In this document: positions 1-9,168 of the stretch, piece after piece
How positions within the stretch are numbered: the first letter of the stretch is position 1
Layout: each line of letters opens with the position of its first letter
Source: Algoriphagus sp.
GTDB taxonomy: Bacteria; Bacteroidota; Bacteroidia; Cytophagales; Cyclobacteriaceae
DNA: 38,548 nt
NCBI GenBank assembly: GCA_030833985.1
Contig: JAURGC010000003.1
Span: 1-38,548 of the forward strand
Direction: 5' to 3'
Position numbers and translations under genes: made by a program
Notes under the pieces: generated by a model
The model's input: the letters and a program-made list of their open reading frames with translations, nothing else
What the model was told of the DNA's origin: nothing
Database searches by the model: none

Positions 1-287
1 TTAAAATCCCTACGCTACTCGCAGTAGGAACTACTTACTTACCTACCAAAAATTTGGAGCTCCATAGCGAAGTGGAAAAAGAAGTCCAGTCCCCTCCAAT
101 TTTTAAAGTTGGAATTCAGTACCAATTAGAACGCTGGATTTTTCTACGAACAGGCCTAACCTCCTATCCAACTGCCCTTTACTTTGGAATTGGATTGTAT
201 ACAAAAAATTTTGGGCTTGATTATGCCCTAGGTCAATCCTCTCCATTAGGCAACACCCACCACCTCAGCCTTCATTTAAAGCGCTAA
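1..287 (+). CDS. C-terminal end of an outer-membrane beta-barrel protein (possibly PorV/PorQ-like)
   Basis: The reading frame is open from the window edge (first full codon at base 3) to the TAA at 285-287, so this is the last ~94 residues of a gene starting upstream. The visible part alternates polar and hydrophobic/aromatic residues as in barrel strands (for example ALYFGIGLYTKNFGLDYALG) and ends LGNTHHLSLHLKR, which resembles the closing strands of PorV/PorQ-type Bacteroidota barrels. It stops 3 nt before the next ATG, so the two genes are probably co-transcribed. The family call rests on the tail only; an outer-membrane barrel is likely, the exact family is not certain. Confidence 0.55.
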   Translation, partial: KIPTLLAVGTTYLPTKNLELHSEVEKEVQSPPIFKVGIQYQLERWIFLRTGLTSYPTALYFGIGLYTKNFGLDYALGQSSPLGNTHHLSLHLKR

Positions 288-290
288 CCC

Positions 291-2372
291 ATGAAAAAGA
301 TAATCACGGTGCTAGTGTTTTGGTTGCTTTGTCATGCCCTTTACGCTCAAGATAAACCTGTAAGAATTCCAGATATCCAAAATGTGATGGAGCATCTATA
401 CCCTTTCCAGGAAGAAGAGTTGGAATACGAATCCTTGTACGAACAATTACTGGAATTGTATCAAAAACCATTGGAAATCAATACAGTTACTATCGAAGAA
501 TTGATAGCCACACATTTACTTACCCCAGTACAAGCACAAACGCTACTAGAGTACCGAGAAACTATTGGTCCTTTTATTTCCACGTACGAACTACAATCTC
601 TCCCAACTTGGGATAGACTTACCCTTCAACTTATTTTACCTTTTTTGACCCTAGAAACTCAGAGATTAACACCGACATCTTTTTTGGAAGGATTAAAGGA
701 AGGAACGTCCAATGTTCTGATGCGACACCGAAAAACCTGGCAACTTCGCGAGGGTTTTCGTTTCAAGGATGCCACTGCTACAAGCACAAGCTACCTAGGA
801 GGACCACATGAATGGGCTATTCGATATAGAAACCAATATCCCAAGGAGCATAGCTTAGGGTTTATGTTAGAAAAAGATGCGGGAGAGGCAGGAATTTGGG
901 ATCCAAAAACCAATCGGTATGGGTTTAATTTTGCTTCTTTTCATTGGGTGAGGTACAATTTCAAAAAATGGAAAACACTAACTCTGGGTGATTATCAAGC
1001 AAGCTTCGGTCAAGGTTTGGTATTTGGAGCTGGCTTTAGTTTGGGAAAAGGAGCTGAAAGTATCACTTCAGTTAGAAGAAGTAGCCGAGGGCTCCTACCC
1101 TATACAGCAAGCCAAGAACAGGGTTTTTTTCGAGGATTAGGGGTTAGTCGTTCTTGGAGAAATTGGCATTGTAGTCTTCTACTTTCCTCAGTAAGCAAGG
1201 ACGGAAGACTTACAAACCCAATGGATTCTTTGGACTTGAATGCCCCTCAAATCAGCAGTCTTCCGATGTCTGGTTTACACCGTACTCCCATCGAACTTTC
1301 TGTTAAAAACCAAGTTCGAGAATCAAATGTAGGAGGAAACATCCACTTCCAACCCAGTACAGCGAAATGGACCCTAGGAGTCAATGGGTTAGTTACCCAA
1401 TTGAGCCTACCTCTCCATCCTTCACCAACGCGTTACAACACTTTTGATTTCTCAGGAAATAAGAATAAGGTTGCTAGCATGTATTTTAATTATTCCTGGA
1501 AAAATTTTATGTTTTTTGGAGAAACAGCACGATCCAGTAGTGCTGGAACAGGCTCAGTAATAGGTGCAATAGGTAGCTTAAGTAAATCGATTGACCTATC
1601 CCTTGCTTGGAGAAAATATGCAAGGAATTTCCATAGCTTCTATGCAACTGCCTTTTCAGAGAGTACACAACCCAGTAATGAACAAGGATTATACCTTGGT
1701 TTTCAACTAAAACCCTCAAACAATCTTAAATTCAACGCCTATTTCGATTTTTTTTCATTTCCATGGCTAAAATTCCGTGTGTACGCACCTAGTAAGGGGC
1801 AAGAATGGCTGGCTCGATGGAGCTATCAACCCAATAAAAATACTAGAGCTACCCTTCAATTTAAACAAGAAAAAAAACTTCGAAACTGGAACGAAGAGGA
1901 AGAAAATAACAGGACCTACCAATTAAAAAATATCCTTAAAAGTCAGGCTCATGCTAGTTTGACAGTCGATTTATCGACCAAATTTTCCTTTCGGTCTCAA
2001 CTGTTTTGGAATGGTGTCAAAATTGAGCATGACCCATCTCGAGGATGGATGCTAGTTCAAGCTTTTTCGTACAAGCAGTCTAATTGGAAGATCACAACTA
2101 GCTTCGGACTTTTTGATACGGAATCCTTTGATAATCGAATCTATGCTTACGAACAAAATGCTTTTGGAACTTTTGCAATTCCGGCTTTCTCTGGAGTTGG
2201 AAGTCGACAATACATCTTAGTTCACTGCCAAATCCACCCAAAACTTACTGTCTATGTTCGTTGGGCCCAAACCTTTTATGCGGATCGGGCATCCATTAGT
2301 TCTGGCACCCAAACCATCCAAGGTCCCAAACAGACCGATACAGTTTTGGTTCTTCGTTACGCACTTCATTAA
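291..2372 (+). CDS. Exported helix-hairpin-helix protein with outer-membrane barrel-like body
   Basis: 693 residues beginning with a Sec signal peptide (1-20, ending LYAQ). Residues about 60-106 form a ComEA/T2SK-type helix-hairpin-helix segment (PLEINTVTIEELIATHLLTP followed by a second hairpin around TIGPFISTYELQSLP). The remaining ~580 residues are rich in aromatic and alternating-polarity strands (HEWAIRYRNQYP, SLGFMLEKDAGEAGIWDP) typical of an outer-membrane barrel. Bacteroidota proteins with this layout are usually labelled helix-hairpin-helix domain-containing protein. HhH units commonly bind DNA, but no DNA-uptake role has been shown here and no competence genes are adjacent. The ATG follows the previous stop by 3 nt. 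Confidence 0.75.
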   Translation: MKKIITVLVFWLLCHALYAQDKPVRIPDIQNVMEHLYPFQEEELEYESLYEQLLELYQKPLEINTVTIEELIATHLLTPVQAQTLLEYRETIGPFISTYELQSLPTWDRLTLQLILPFLTLETQRLTPTSFLEGLKEGTSNVLMRHRKTWQLREGFRFKDATATSTSYLGGPHEWAIRYRNQYPKEHSLGFMLEKDAGEAGIWDPKTNRYGFNFASFHWVRYNFKKWKTLTLGDYQASFGQGLVFGAGFSLGKGAESITSVRRSSRGLLPYTASQEQGFFRGLGVSRSWRNWHCSLLLSSVSKDGRLTNPMDSLDLNAPQISSLPMSGLHRTPIELSVKNQVRESNVGGNIHFQPSTAKWTLGVNGLVTQLSLPLHPSPTRYNTFDFSGNKNKVASMYFNYSWKNFMFFGETARSSSAGTGSVIGAIGSLSKSIDLSLAWRKYARNFHSFYATAFSESTQPSNEQGLYLGFQLKPSNNLKFNAYFDFFSFPWLKFRVYAPSKGQEWLARWSYQPNKNTRATLQFKQEKKLRNWNEEEENNRTYQLKNILKSQAHASLTVDLSTKFSFRSQLFWNGVKIEHDPSRGWMLVQAFSYKQSNWKITTSFGLFDTESFDNRIYAYEQNAFGTFAIPAFSGVGSRQYILVHCQIHPKLTVYVRWAQTFYADRASISSGTQTIQGPKQTDTVLVLRYALH

Positions 2373-2434
2373 TTTTTTCATGAGGAGTAGGATACCAAAC
2401 TTGCTTTTTAATAAATTGACAAAAAAATAAGTCC

Positions 2435-4843
2435 ATGAAAAGAATTGCTCTTTTACTCCTAATCGCCTTGGTACAGCAAAGCTGGAGCCTTGCCCAAGAC
2501 TTTACAAAAATGACTAAAAAGGAAGGGTTTGTTCCCTTCTACCTAGACGAAGAAAAAGGAAAAATTTACTTAGAAATCAATACCCTCAACCAAGAATTGC
2601 TCTATGTCAATACTTTGACTGCGGGTATTGGATCCAACGACATCGGACTGGATAGAGGAAAACTTGGAGATACCCGGGTAGTTGAATTTCGAAAAGCAGG
2701 GAATAAAATCACGATGGTTCATAAGAATTACGACTACCGTGCTTACACCAATAACCCTTATGAAGCCAAATCTATTCAAGATGCCTTTGCGGAATCAACA
2801 CTTTGGGGTTTTGAAATAGTAAAAACAGATGGGGCAACCTTCTTCGTAGATGGAACCAACTTTTTTCTCCAAGATGTACATGGAGTGGGCGAAACTTTAG
2901 CCCGATCTCGACAAGGAAATTACAAAGTAGATGCAAGCCGCTCTACCTTGTATTACCCAACTACCAAAAACTATCCGAAAAACACAGAAGTTGAAGCTAC
3001 AATCACGCTAACTGGAACTGGAGCAGGAGGCAATTTGCGCTCTGTAACTCCTAGTCCTGATGCAGTGACAGTCCGAATGCGGCATTCTTTAATTGAGTTA
3101 CCTCCGCTCTATGCTACGAGGGAATTTGATCCGCGAGCAGGTTACTTTTTCATTAGCTACCAGGATTATACTACACCTATAGATCAACCCTTGATCAAGC
3201 GGTTTATCTCTAGACACCGATTGGAGAAAAAAGACCCAATGGCGGCTGTTTCTGAAGTAATAGAACCCATTGTCTATTACTTAGATCGAGGCACCCCTGA
3301 GCCTGTAGCCAGTGCGCTTATTGAAGGGGGAAATTGGTGGGCACAAGCCTTTGAAGCTGCCGGATTCAAAAATGCATTTCGAGTAGAACTTGCTCCAGAG
3401 GGAATGGACCTAAATGATGTTCGGTACAACGTGATCCAATGGATACATAGATCAACTAGAGGATGGTCTTACGGCTCTAGCATCCGTGATCCACGAACAG
3501 GAGAAATCCTAAAGGGACAAGTATCTTTGGGATCCTTGCGGGTTAGACAGGATTACCTGATTGCACAAGGTCTTTTGCAGCCATTTGAAGGAGAAAATGA
3601 GGCAGATCCCAAGTTAATGGAATTTGCTTTAAATCGATTGAAGCAACTTTCTGCTCACGAAATCGGGCATACCATTGGTTTGGCACATAGCTATGCTACT
3701 TCAGCTGCAGGACGCTCTTCCGTAATGGACTATCCTTATCCCTTGATCAGCCTAGACGAAAAAGGAAATGTAGATTTTGGAGATGCCTATGACCAAAAAA
3801 TCGGTGAATGGGACAAGCTGGCTATCACCTACGGCTATGGGCAACCCGCTGCTAACGAAACGGAGGAAGCGTTTTTAGAGAAAATGCTGCAATCCACCTA
3901 TGCCGCAGGCTATGAATTTATTACCGATTCCGATTCCAGAAATCCAAGTGGAGTTCATCCTCGCTCTCACCTTTGGGACAATGGGGCTTCTGCTTCGGAA
4001 GAACTTAAACGAATGTTGGACTTGCGTCAAAAGCGCATGCAAACTTTCGGACTCAACGCGATCAAATCTGGTGAACCACAAGCCCTTCTCGAAGAGGTAT
4101 TTGTACCGCTCTACCTGATGCACCGCTACCAGTTGGAAGCAACTAGCAAATTGGTTGGAGGACTAGATTATACGTATAAAATCAAGGGAGACAACCAACC
4201 TAATCACCAATGGATCCCTGCAAAAAGTCAACAAGAGGCTTTAGACGCACTGCTCTTGTCCATTAGTACCGCACAACTGGAAATACCTGCTTCTATATTG
4301 GCCCTAATTCCACCGCGACCCTATGGTTATGGAAAAAATAGGGAAACCTTCACTTCTAGAACAGGACCGGTATTTGATCCTATTGCCCCTGCAGAAAATG
4401 TGATTGATGCTACCTTCACTTTTCTTTTTGAGGCTGGAAGAGCAAATCGAATTTACATGCAACAACTTCAAGATAAATCCTTGCCAGGCTTAGAAAGCGT
4501 TTTGGAGAAGGTGAGTAATCAAGTATTCAGTAATGCCCTACCAAAAGGACTTGGTTTAGAAATTAAGCTCGTTACAGAGGCCAAATTGGTAGATAATTTG
4601 ATAGCCTTATCGAAGAATGCAGGTGCTTCTCAAACCGTTCGGGCTCTGGTGAGAAAACATTTGCTCCAACTAAGCAAGTTAACTGGTTCATCCTCGACCT
4701 TAATGCAAGCACATCGTGAGTACTTGACGCAAAAGATTGAGGCCTACCTCAGCCTGCCAGAGGAATTGACTCCACAGCAGGTTCTCAGCATCCCAGATGG
4801 GGCTCCTATCGGTATGGAAGCTATGACTTGTGACTTCCACTAA
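2435..4843 (+). CDS. Exported zinc-dependent metalloprotease (DUF5117/DUF4953 family)
   Basis: 802 residues with a signal peptide (1-21, MKRIALLLLIALVQQSWSLA-Q). The zinc site HEIGHTIGLAH lies at residues 408-418, the extended HExxHxxGxxH metzincin-type motif, with Glu409 as the presumed catalytic base and a Met-turn SVMDYP at 429-434. Length and the long N-terminal region (FVPFYLDEEKGKIYLEI, then NTLNQELLYVNTLTAGIGSN) match the DUF5118-DUF5117-DUF4953 architecture common in Bacteroidota. It probably cleaves peptides or proteins in the periplasm or at the surface; the substrate is unknown. It has its own 62-nt upstream gap and ends at a strong terminator. Confidence 0.9.
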   Translation: MKRIALLLLIALVQQSWSLAQDFTKMTKKEGFVPFYLDEEKGKIYLEINTLNQELLYVNTLTAGIGSNDIGLDRGKLGDTRVVEFRKAGNKITMVHKNYDYRAYTNNPYEAKSIQDAFAESTLWGFEIVKTDGATFFVDGTNFFLQDVHGVGETLARSRQGNYKVDASRSTLYYPTTKNYPKNTEVEATITLTGTGAGGNLRSVTPSPDAVTVRMRHSLIELPPLYATREFDPRAGYFFISYQDYTTPIDQPLIKRFISRHRLEKKDPMAAVSEVIEPIVYYLDRGTPEPVASALIEGGNWWAQAFEAAGFKNAFRVELAPEGMDLNDVRYNVIQWIHRSTRGWSYGSSIRDPRTGEILKGQVSLGSLRVRQDYLIAQGLLQPFEGENEADPKLMEFALNRLKQLSAHEIGHTIGLAHSYATSAAGRSSVMDYPYPLISLDEKGNVDFGDAYDQKIGEWDKLAITYGYGQPAANETEEAFLEKMLQSTYAAGYEFITDSDSRNPSGVHPRSHLWDNGASASEELKRMLDLRQKRMQTFGLNAIKSGEPQALLEEVFVPLYLMHRYQLEATSKLVGGLDYTYKIKGDNQPNHQWIPAKSQQEALDALLLSISTAQLEIPASILALIPPRPYGYGKNRETFTSRTGPVFDPIAPAENVIDATFTFLFEAGRANRIYMQQLQDKSLPGLESVLEKVSNQVFSNALPKGLGLEIKLVTEAKLVDNLIALSKNAGASQTVRALVRKHLLQLSKLTGSSSTLMQAHREYLTQKIEAYLSLPEELTPQQVLSIPDGAPIGMEAMTCDFH

Positions 4844-4878
4844 GTAAAGGCCAGGAATTCCTGGCCTTTACTTTTATT
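4842..4878 (+). terminator. Strong hairpin terminator after the metalloprotease gene
   Basis: Bases 4842-4873 form a perfect palindrome (16 bp per arm, centred on GAATTC) followed by CTTTTATT. The 5' arm begins inside the TAA stop codon. The fold predicts a very stable rho-independent terminator. Confidence 0.9.
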
Positions 4879-4990
4879 AGAGCGACTATTCAATTTGAGA
4901 TCCATTTCAAGGTTAATTCAACTACAAATCGGTAATTTTACAGGCAACAATTCACCAATCTCCAAAACACTCCCACCACAAATCCATTTC

Positions 4991-7030
4991 ATGAGTAATC
5001 CCCTCCTTTCTTCGTTTACCACCCCTTTCAATACAGCCCCTTTTCCAGCAATTTTAAATGAACACTTTCAACCCGCATTTGTCGCTGCAATTCAGGAGGC
5101 AAAAGGAGAAATTGAAGCAATCAAACGGGAATCCTTACCCACCTTTGAAAATACGGTGGAAGCCTTAGAAAAAAGTGGGAAACAACTAGGGGTCCTATCG
5201 GCTTTATTTTTTAACCTAAATTCTGCAGAAACGAATGCTGAACTACAAGGACTTGCCAGAGAGATTTCTCCACTTCTAACTACACATGCGAATGATATTT
5301 TATTAGATAAAGAACTATTTCAACGCATTTCACAGGTTTTTGAGCAAAGAGAACAACTTTCCCTAACTGCTGAGCAAACAACGCTCCTAGAAAAAACATA
5401 CAAATCTTTTGTGCGCAATGGAGCCCAGCTAGGAAAAGAAGCTGCGGATACACTTCGAAAAATTGACCAAGAATTGGCGCAACTTAGTCTTCAATTTGGA
5501 GAAAACGTATTGGCAGAGACCAATAAATTTATTCACTTGGTAGCTAATTTAAGTGAACTTGAAGGCCTTCCTAAGGGTGCGTTGGATGCTGCAGCACAAC
5601 TTGCAGAAGAAAAGGGAAAAACTGGTAGCTGGGCATTTTCCTTGGATTATCCTTCCTACATTCCGGTGATGACCTACGCCAAAAACAGAAACTTGAGAAA
5701 AGCATTGTTTATGGCATTCAATACCAAATGTGCCAAGCAAGATGAGTTAGACAACCAAAACATCATAAAGCAATTGGTATCCTTAAGACACCAACGAGCG
5801 CAACTTCTGGGTTATGAAAACCATGCCCACTTTACTTTGGAAGAACGCATGGCTAAAAGCCCAATCACAGTTTTTGACTTTTTAAATTCTCTTTTAGAAA
5901 AAGCCAAGCCCAAAGCCTTACTTGATGTCCAGGAAGTGGCAGACCTAGCTAAAAAAATAGACCAGTTGACTACTTTGGAAAAATGGGATTTCGCCTACTA
6001 TTCTGAATTACTCAAAAAAGAAAAATATGCTCTAGATGAAGAAGAACTTCGTCCTTACTTCAGTTTAGAAAATGTGATTTCTGGAGTATTTGCTACTGCT
6101 TCGCGTTTATTTGGCCTTCGCTTTGTCCCTAATCGAGAAATTCCAGTCTACCACCCTGAGGTGACTGCTTACGAGGTGTATGACCGAGACAATAGGTTTT
6201 TATCCGTGTTTTACGCAGACTTCTTCCCGAGACCTGGAAAAAGAAATGGGGCTTGGATGACTTCCTATAAAGGACAATATTTTGAACAAGGAATCGATCA
6301 CCGACCCCATATTTCCATTGTTTGCAATTTCACCAAGCCTACCAAAACCAGTCCTAGCCTACTTACTTTCAACGAAGTTACCACCCTCTTCCATGAGTTT
6401 GGACATGCCTTACACGGCATGATGGCTAGAGGAATATACGAAAGTCTATCAGGAACAAGTGTATTCTGGGATTTTGTAGAACTCCCTTCTCAGATCTTTG
6501 AAAACTGGTGTTATGAAAAAGATTGCCTTGACCTGTTTGCGAAGCACTACCAAACGGGAGAGCCCATACCTAGTGATTTAGTAGCTAAAATCAAGAAAGC
6601 TGCTAATTTCCAGCAAGGGTATATGACACTTCGCCAATTGAGTTTTGCCTTATTAGATATGGCTTACCATAGCCAAGACCCAGGTCAAATCCACGATATC
6701 AAAGCCTTTGAATCGCAGGTATTGAAAGGGACCGAGCTGCTGCCAAGCGTTGAAAATACACGCATCAGCACCAGTTTTTCCCATATTTTTCAAGGAGGAT
6801 ATGCTTCGGGGTATTACAGCTACAAATGGGCCGAAGTTCTCGATGCAGATGCCTTTGAATTATTTCAAGAAAAAGGAATATTTGATTCATCTACGGCCAC
6901 TTCCTTCGAAAAAAACATCCTATCTGCCGGAGGTAGTGAACATCCTTCCCTTCTCTATGCGCGATTTAGAGGGAGAGATCCAAAACCAGATGCACTATTA
7001 AAACGTAGTGGACTAGTAACCAGCAAGTAA
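4991..7030 (+). CDS. dcp: M3-family metallopeptidase, peptidyl-dipeptidase Dcp type
   Basis: 679 residues from the ATG at 4991. An in-frame TTG at 4895 would add 32 residues, but the family normally begins just before the NPLLSSFTTPFNTAPF-like segment, so the ATG is preferred. The M3 zinc motif HEFGH is at 468-472, with the third ligand Glu497 in FVELPSQ. Spacing and length match E. coli Dcp (681 residues, His470/His474/Glu499). There is no signal peptide, so it should act in the cytoplasm, releasing dipeptides from peptide C-termini during protein turnover. It follows the terminator at 4842-4878, so it should have its own promoter, and it lies 39 nt before the next gene. Confidence 0.92.
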   Translation: MSNPLLSSFTTPFNTAPFPAILNEHFQPAFVAAIQEAKGEIEAIKRESLPTFENTVEALEKSGKQLGVLSALFFNLNSAETNAELQGLAREISPLLTTHANDILLDKELFQRISQVFEQREQLSLTAEQTTLLEKTYKSFVRNGAQLGKEAADTLRKIDQELAQLSLQFGENVLAETNKFIHLVANLSELEGLPKGALDAAAQLAEEKGKTGSWAFSLDYPSYIPVMTYAKNRNLRKALFMAFNTKCAKQDELDNQNIIKQLVSLRHQRAQLLGYENHAHFTLEERMAKSPITVFDFLNSLLEKAKPKALLDVQEVADLAKKIDQLTTLEKWDFAYYSELLKKEKYALDEEELRPYFSLENVISGVFATASRLFGLRFVPNREIPVYHPEVTAYEVYDRDNRFLSVFYADFFPRPGKRNGAWMTSYKGQYFEQGIDHRPHISIVCNFTKPTKTSPSLLTFNEVTTLFHEFGHALHGMMARGIYESLSGTSVFWDFVELPSQIFENWCYEKDCLDLFAKHYQTGEPIPSDLVAKIKKAANFQQGYMTLRQLSFALLDMAYHSQDPGQIHDIKAFESQVLKGTELLPSVENTRISTSFSHIFQGGYASGYYSYKWAEVLDADAFELFQEKGIFDSSTATSFEKNILSAGGSEHPSLLYARFRGRDPKPDALLKRSGLVTSK

Positions 7031-7069
7031 ATCCCCCCTCTCACCTTTTTCTTACTTAATAATCTTTAC

Positions 7070-8170
7070 ATGAGCTCAAAAACACTCCCACTCCCCCCCT
7101 ATCTTAAGGTATTGGCAGTTTTGGCTTTATTGATTGTGGTGATTTTCGTTTTAATTGTGGGGAAATCTATCCTTATCCCTTTGGCCATGGGAGCATTTTT
7201 CGCAGTACTATTTACTCCGCTATGTTTGTATTTAGAAAAAATTAACTTTTCTAGAATCCTTTCCTGCATAGTATCCCTGCTATGTATGATTGGAATCGGG
7301 TTTGGATTATTGAGTTTTATCGTGAGCAACCTAATTAGTTTTTCTAAAGATTTTGCTAACGTATCTATTCGAATCAGTAGCTTGATAGAACAAGTAGATG
7401 AGTTTACAAGCTCGAAATTGGGTTTTCAGCAAAAACTGGTCGATGAATTGGACCCCAATGCCCTGCTTGCCTTGGTCAATGAAAATAGTGGGAGCATTTC
7501 TAAATTTGCCATCAATGCCATCGGATCCCTGAGTAGTCTTGTTTTGATTCCTGTGTTTATGTTTTTCTTTCTTCTCTACAGGGATCACTTAGTACAAGTC
7601 ATAATTTCCATGTACCAGGATACTAAACCGGAACTAGTTAAATCACAAATTATTAGGTTGCGTAAAGTAGTGTTAAACTATATTTCAGGGGTAGGTAAAG
7701 TAATGGTCATTCTTGCCCTACTTAACATCACTGCCTATACGCTAATTGGTGTAGATCACGCCATTTTTTTCGGACTTATTGGTGCCATTTTAAACATCAT
7801 TCCTTACATAGGCCCATTTATTGGAGCCTTACTTCCAATGAGTTATGCATTTTTGACGATGAACAACCTACTCTCCCCACTGTTGATTCTTGGGGCATAC
7901 CAAGCTATTCAACTCTTGGAGGGGAATATTTTAACCCCAAAGATTGTAGGAAACCAAGTGAATTTGAATGCCTTCATTACCTTTCTAGGTCTATTTTTGG
8001 GCGCCTCTATTTGGGGAGTAGCAGGAATGATTTTGATCATTCCTATGTTAGCTATTTTACGTGAAATATTTGACTTGTCTAATTCCACGAAGCCTTTTGC
8101 TCTGCTACTGGGAGAAGAACCAAAGGCAATAAAATCCAAACCAACTTCTGATGAAAATAAAAATTCCTAA
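7070..8170 (+). CDS. AI-2E family (PerM/YdiK-type) membrane permease, first copy
   Basis: 366 residues, almost entirely hydrophobic, with two to three N-terminal helices (about 10-85), a soluble central part (about 90-150), and a C-terminal helix bundle containing GLIGAILNIIPYIGPFIGAL, the hallmark segment of the AI-2E transporter family. Members are inner-membrane proteins; demonstrated roles vary (autoinducer export, ion antiport) and the substrate here cannot be told. The C-terminal tail is hydrophilic (PKAIKSKPTSDENKNS). The last 20 nt overlap the next gene, pointing to co-translation. A run of 7 C at 7093-7099 sits in codons 8-10. Confidence 0.88.
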   Translation: MSSKTLPLPPYLKVLAVLALLIVVIFVLIVGKSILIPLAMGAFFAVLFTPLCLYLEKINFSRILSCIVSLLCMIGIGFGLLSFIVSNLISFSKDFANVSIRISSLIEQVDEFTSSKLGFQQKLVDELDPNALLALVNENSGSISKFAINAIGSLSSLVLIPVFMFFFLLYRDHLVQVIISMYQDTKPELVKSQIIRLRKVVLNYISGVGKVMVILALLNITAYTLIGVDHAIFFGLIGAILNIIPYIGPFIGALLPMSYAFLTMNNLLSPLLILGAYQAIQLLEGNILTPKIVGNQVNLNAFITFLGLFLGASIWGVAGMILIIPMLAILREIFDLSNSTKPFALLLGEEPKAIKSKPTSDENKNS

Positions 8171-9086
8171 ACTCCTACTGATAACTACCCTGATTTTTTG
8201 GATGGGATGCGATAGCATAGATGATAAAAAAGGTAGGTTCTTGCTCAAAGGCAACAAAAAAATGGAAGAAAATGATCCAAAGACAGCGTTGGGATTTTAT
8301 GAGGAAGCAATCGCTCTGGATTCCAATTTTGTGGACGCTTACTACAACAAAGGAATGGCACATATCCGACTAAACCAATTGGAAGCTGCTATTCAAGATT
8401 TCAGTGCTGCATTACAAAAAAAATCAGACTATACAGATGCACTTTTCCAGCGGGGATTAGCTTATTTAGACTTAGGTGCCAGTTACAATGCAAAAGAAGA
8501 TGGAGAACGGATGGTGAACCAAAATCCAAAAGATTGGAGATCCTATTTTTTAAAAGGGCTCACTGAAGAAAAACTAAAAAATTACGAGGAGGCCTTACAA
8601 TCTTTTCAAAAAGCCGTTGAATTAGATCCGAAAAATTCAGACCTCTACGTAAATCAGGCCACCATCCATTTCTACCAAAAAGAATACGAATCCGCCCTAT
8701 CCCTTTTGATTAAGGCAGAAGAAATTAATCCCTTGGAACCCAACTTACATAACCTGAGGTCCATGATCTTGTTTGAGGAAGAAAACTACGAAGAAGCCCT
8801 TCAAGCAGTAGAGAAGGCCATCACTCTTGATAATCGACAAGCGTATTTTTACAACAACCAAGGATTGTATCTCCTCTATTTAAATCAATTAGAGGAAGGC
8901 CTGACATTCATCAACCAAAGTTTGGCAATGGATAACAAAAACCCCTTTGCACTTCGGAACAAAGGAATTTACTATACCCTCACAGAAAAAAAGATTGAAG
9001 CTTTGAGTTTTTTAGAAGAATTGGCAATCAGCTATCCTGAGATGGACTTGGTCCAAGAATACCTAATTAAAGCAAAAGCCTTGTAA
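8151..9086 (+). CDS. Tetratricopeptide-repeat lipoprotein
   Basis: 311 residues starting with a lipoprotein signal; the lipobox WMGC places the lipidated Cys at residue 20. The rest is a run of about seven TPR units with the usual spacing, e.g. NPKDWRSYFLKGLTEEKLKN and the unit ending FQKAVELDPKNSDLYVNQA. TPR arrays bind proteins or peptides, so a scaffold or assembly role at the membrane is likely; no enzyme motif is visible. The ATG lies 20 nt inside the preceding permease gene, so the two are probably translated from one mRNA. Confidence 0.88.
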   Translation: MKIKIPKLLLITTLIFWMGCDSIDDKKGRFLLKGNKKMEENDPKTALGFYEEAIALDSNFVDAYYNKGMAHIRLNQLEAAIQDFSAALQKKSDYTDALFQRGLAYLDLGASYNAKEDGERMVNQNPKDWRSYFLKGLTEEKLKNYEEALQSFQKAVELDPKNSDLYVNQATIHFYQKEYESALSLLIKAEEINPLEPNLHNLRSMILFEEENYEEALQAVEKAITLDNRQAYFYNNQGLYLLYLNQLEEGLTFINQSLAMDNKNPFALRNKGIYYTLTEKKIEALSFLEELAISYPEMDLVQEYLIKAKAL

Positions 9087-9112
9087 TGGGGGATTCAAAG
9101 AAAAGTAGAGGT

Positions 9113-9150
9113 AAAAAAAGCCGTAACGAAAAATCGTTACGGCTTTTTTT
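9113..9150. terminator. Bidirectional terminator between the TPR and aconitase genes
   Basis: A 17-bp inverted repeat (A7-GCCGTAACGA, loop AAAA, TCGTTACGGC-T7) with A and T runs at the two ends, placed between convergent genes. It can terminate transcription on both strands. Confidence 0.93.
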
Positions 9151-9168
9151 ATTTTTCATCACAATAAA

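Noticed and set aside
291-2372. Competence (ComEA) gene
   Set aside because: Only the short HhH unit resembles ComEA; the rest is a barrel and no comEC or pilus gene is adjacent.
4895-4990. Longer M3 peptidase start at a TTG
   Set aside because: The 32 extra residues are not family-like, and the ATG at 4991 gives the normal length and N-terminus.
7070-8170. AI-2E family name as evidence for quorum sensing
   Set aside because: The family name is historical; no luxS, sensor or lsr genes are nearby and substrates differ among members. The same applies to the copy at 13861-14955.
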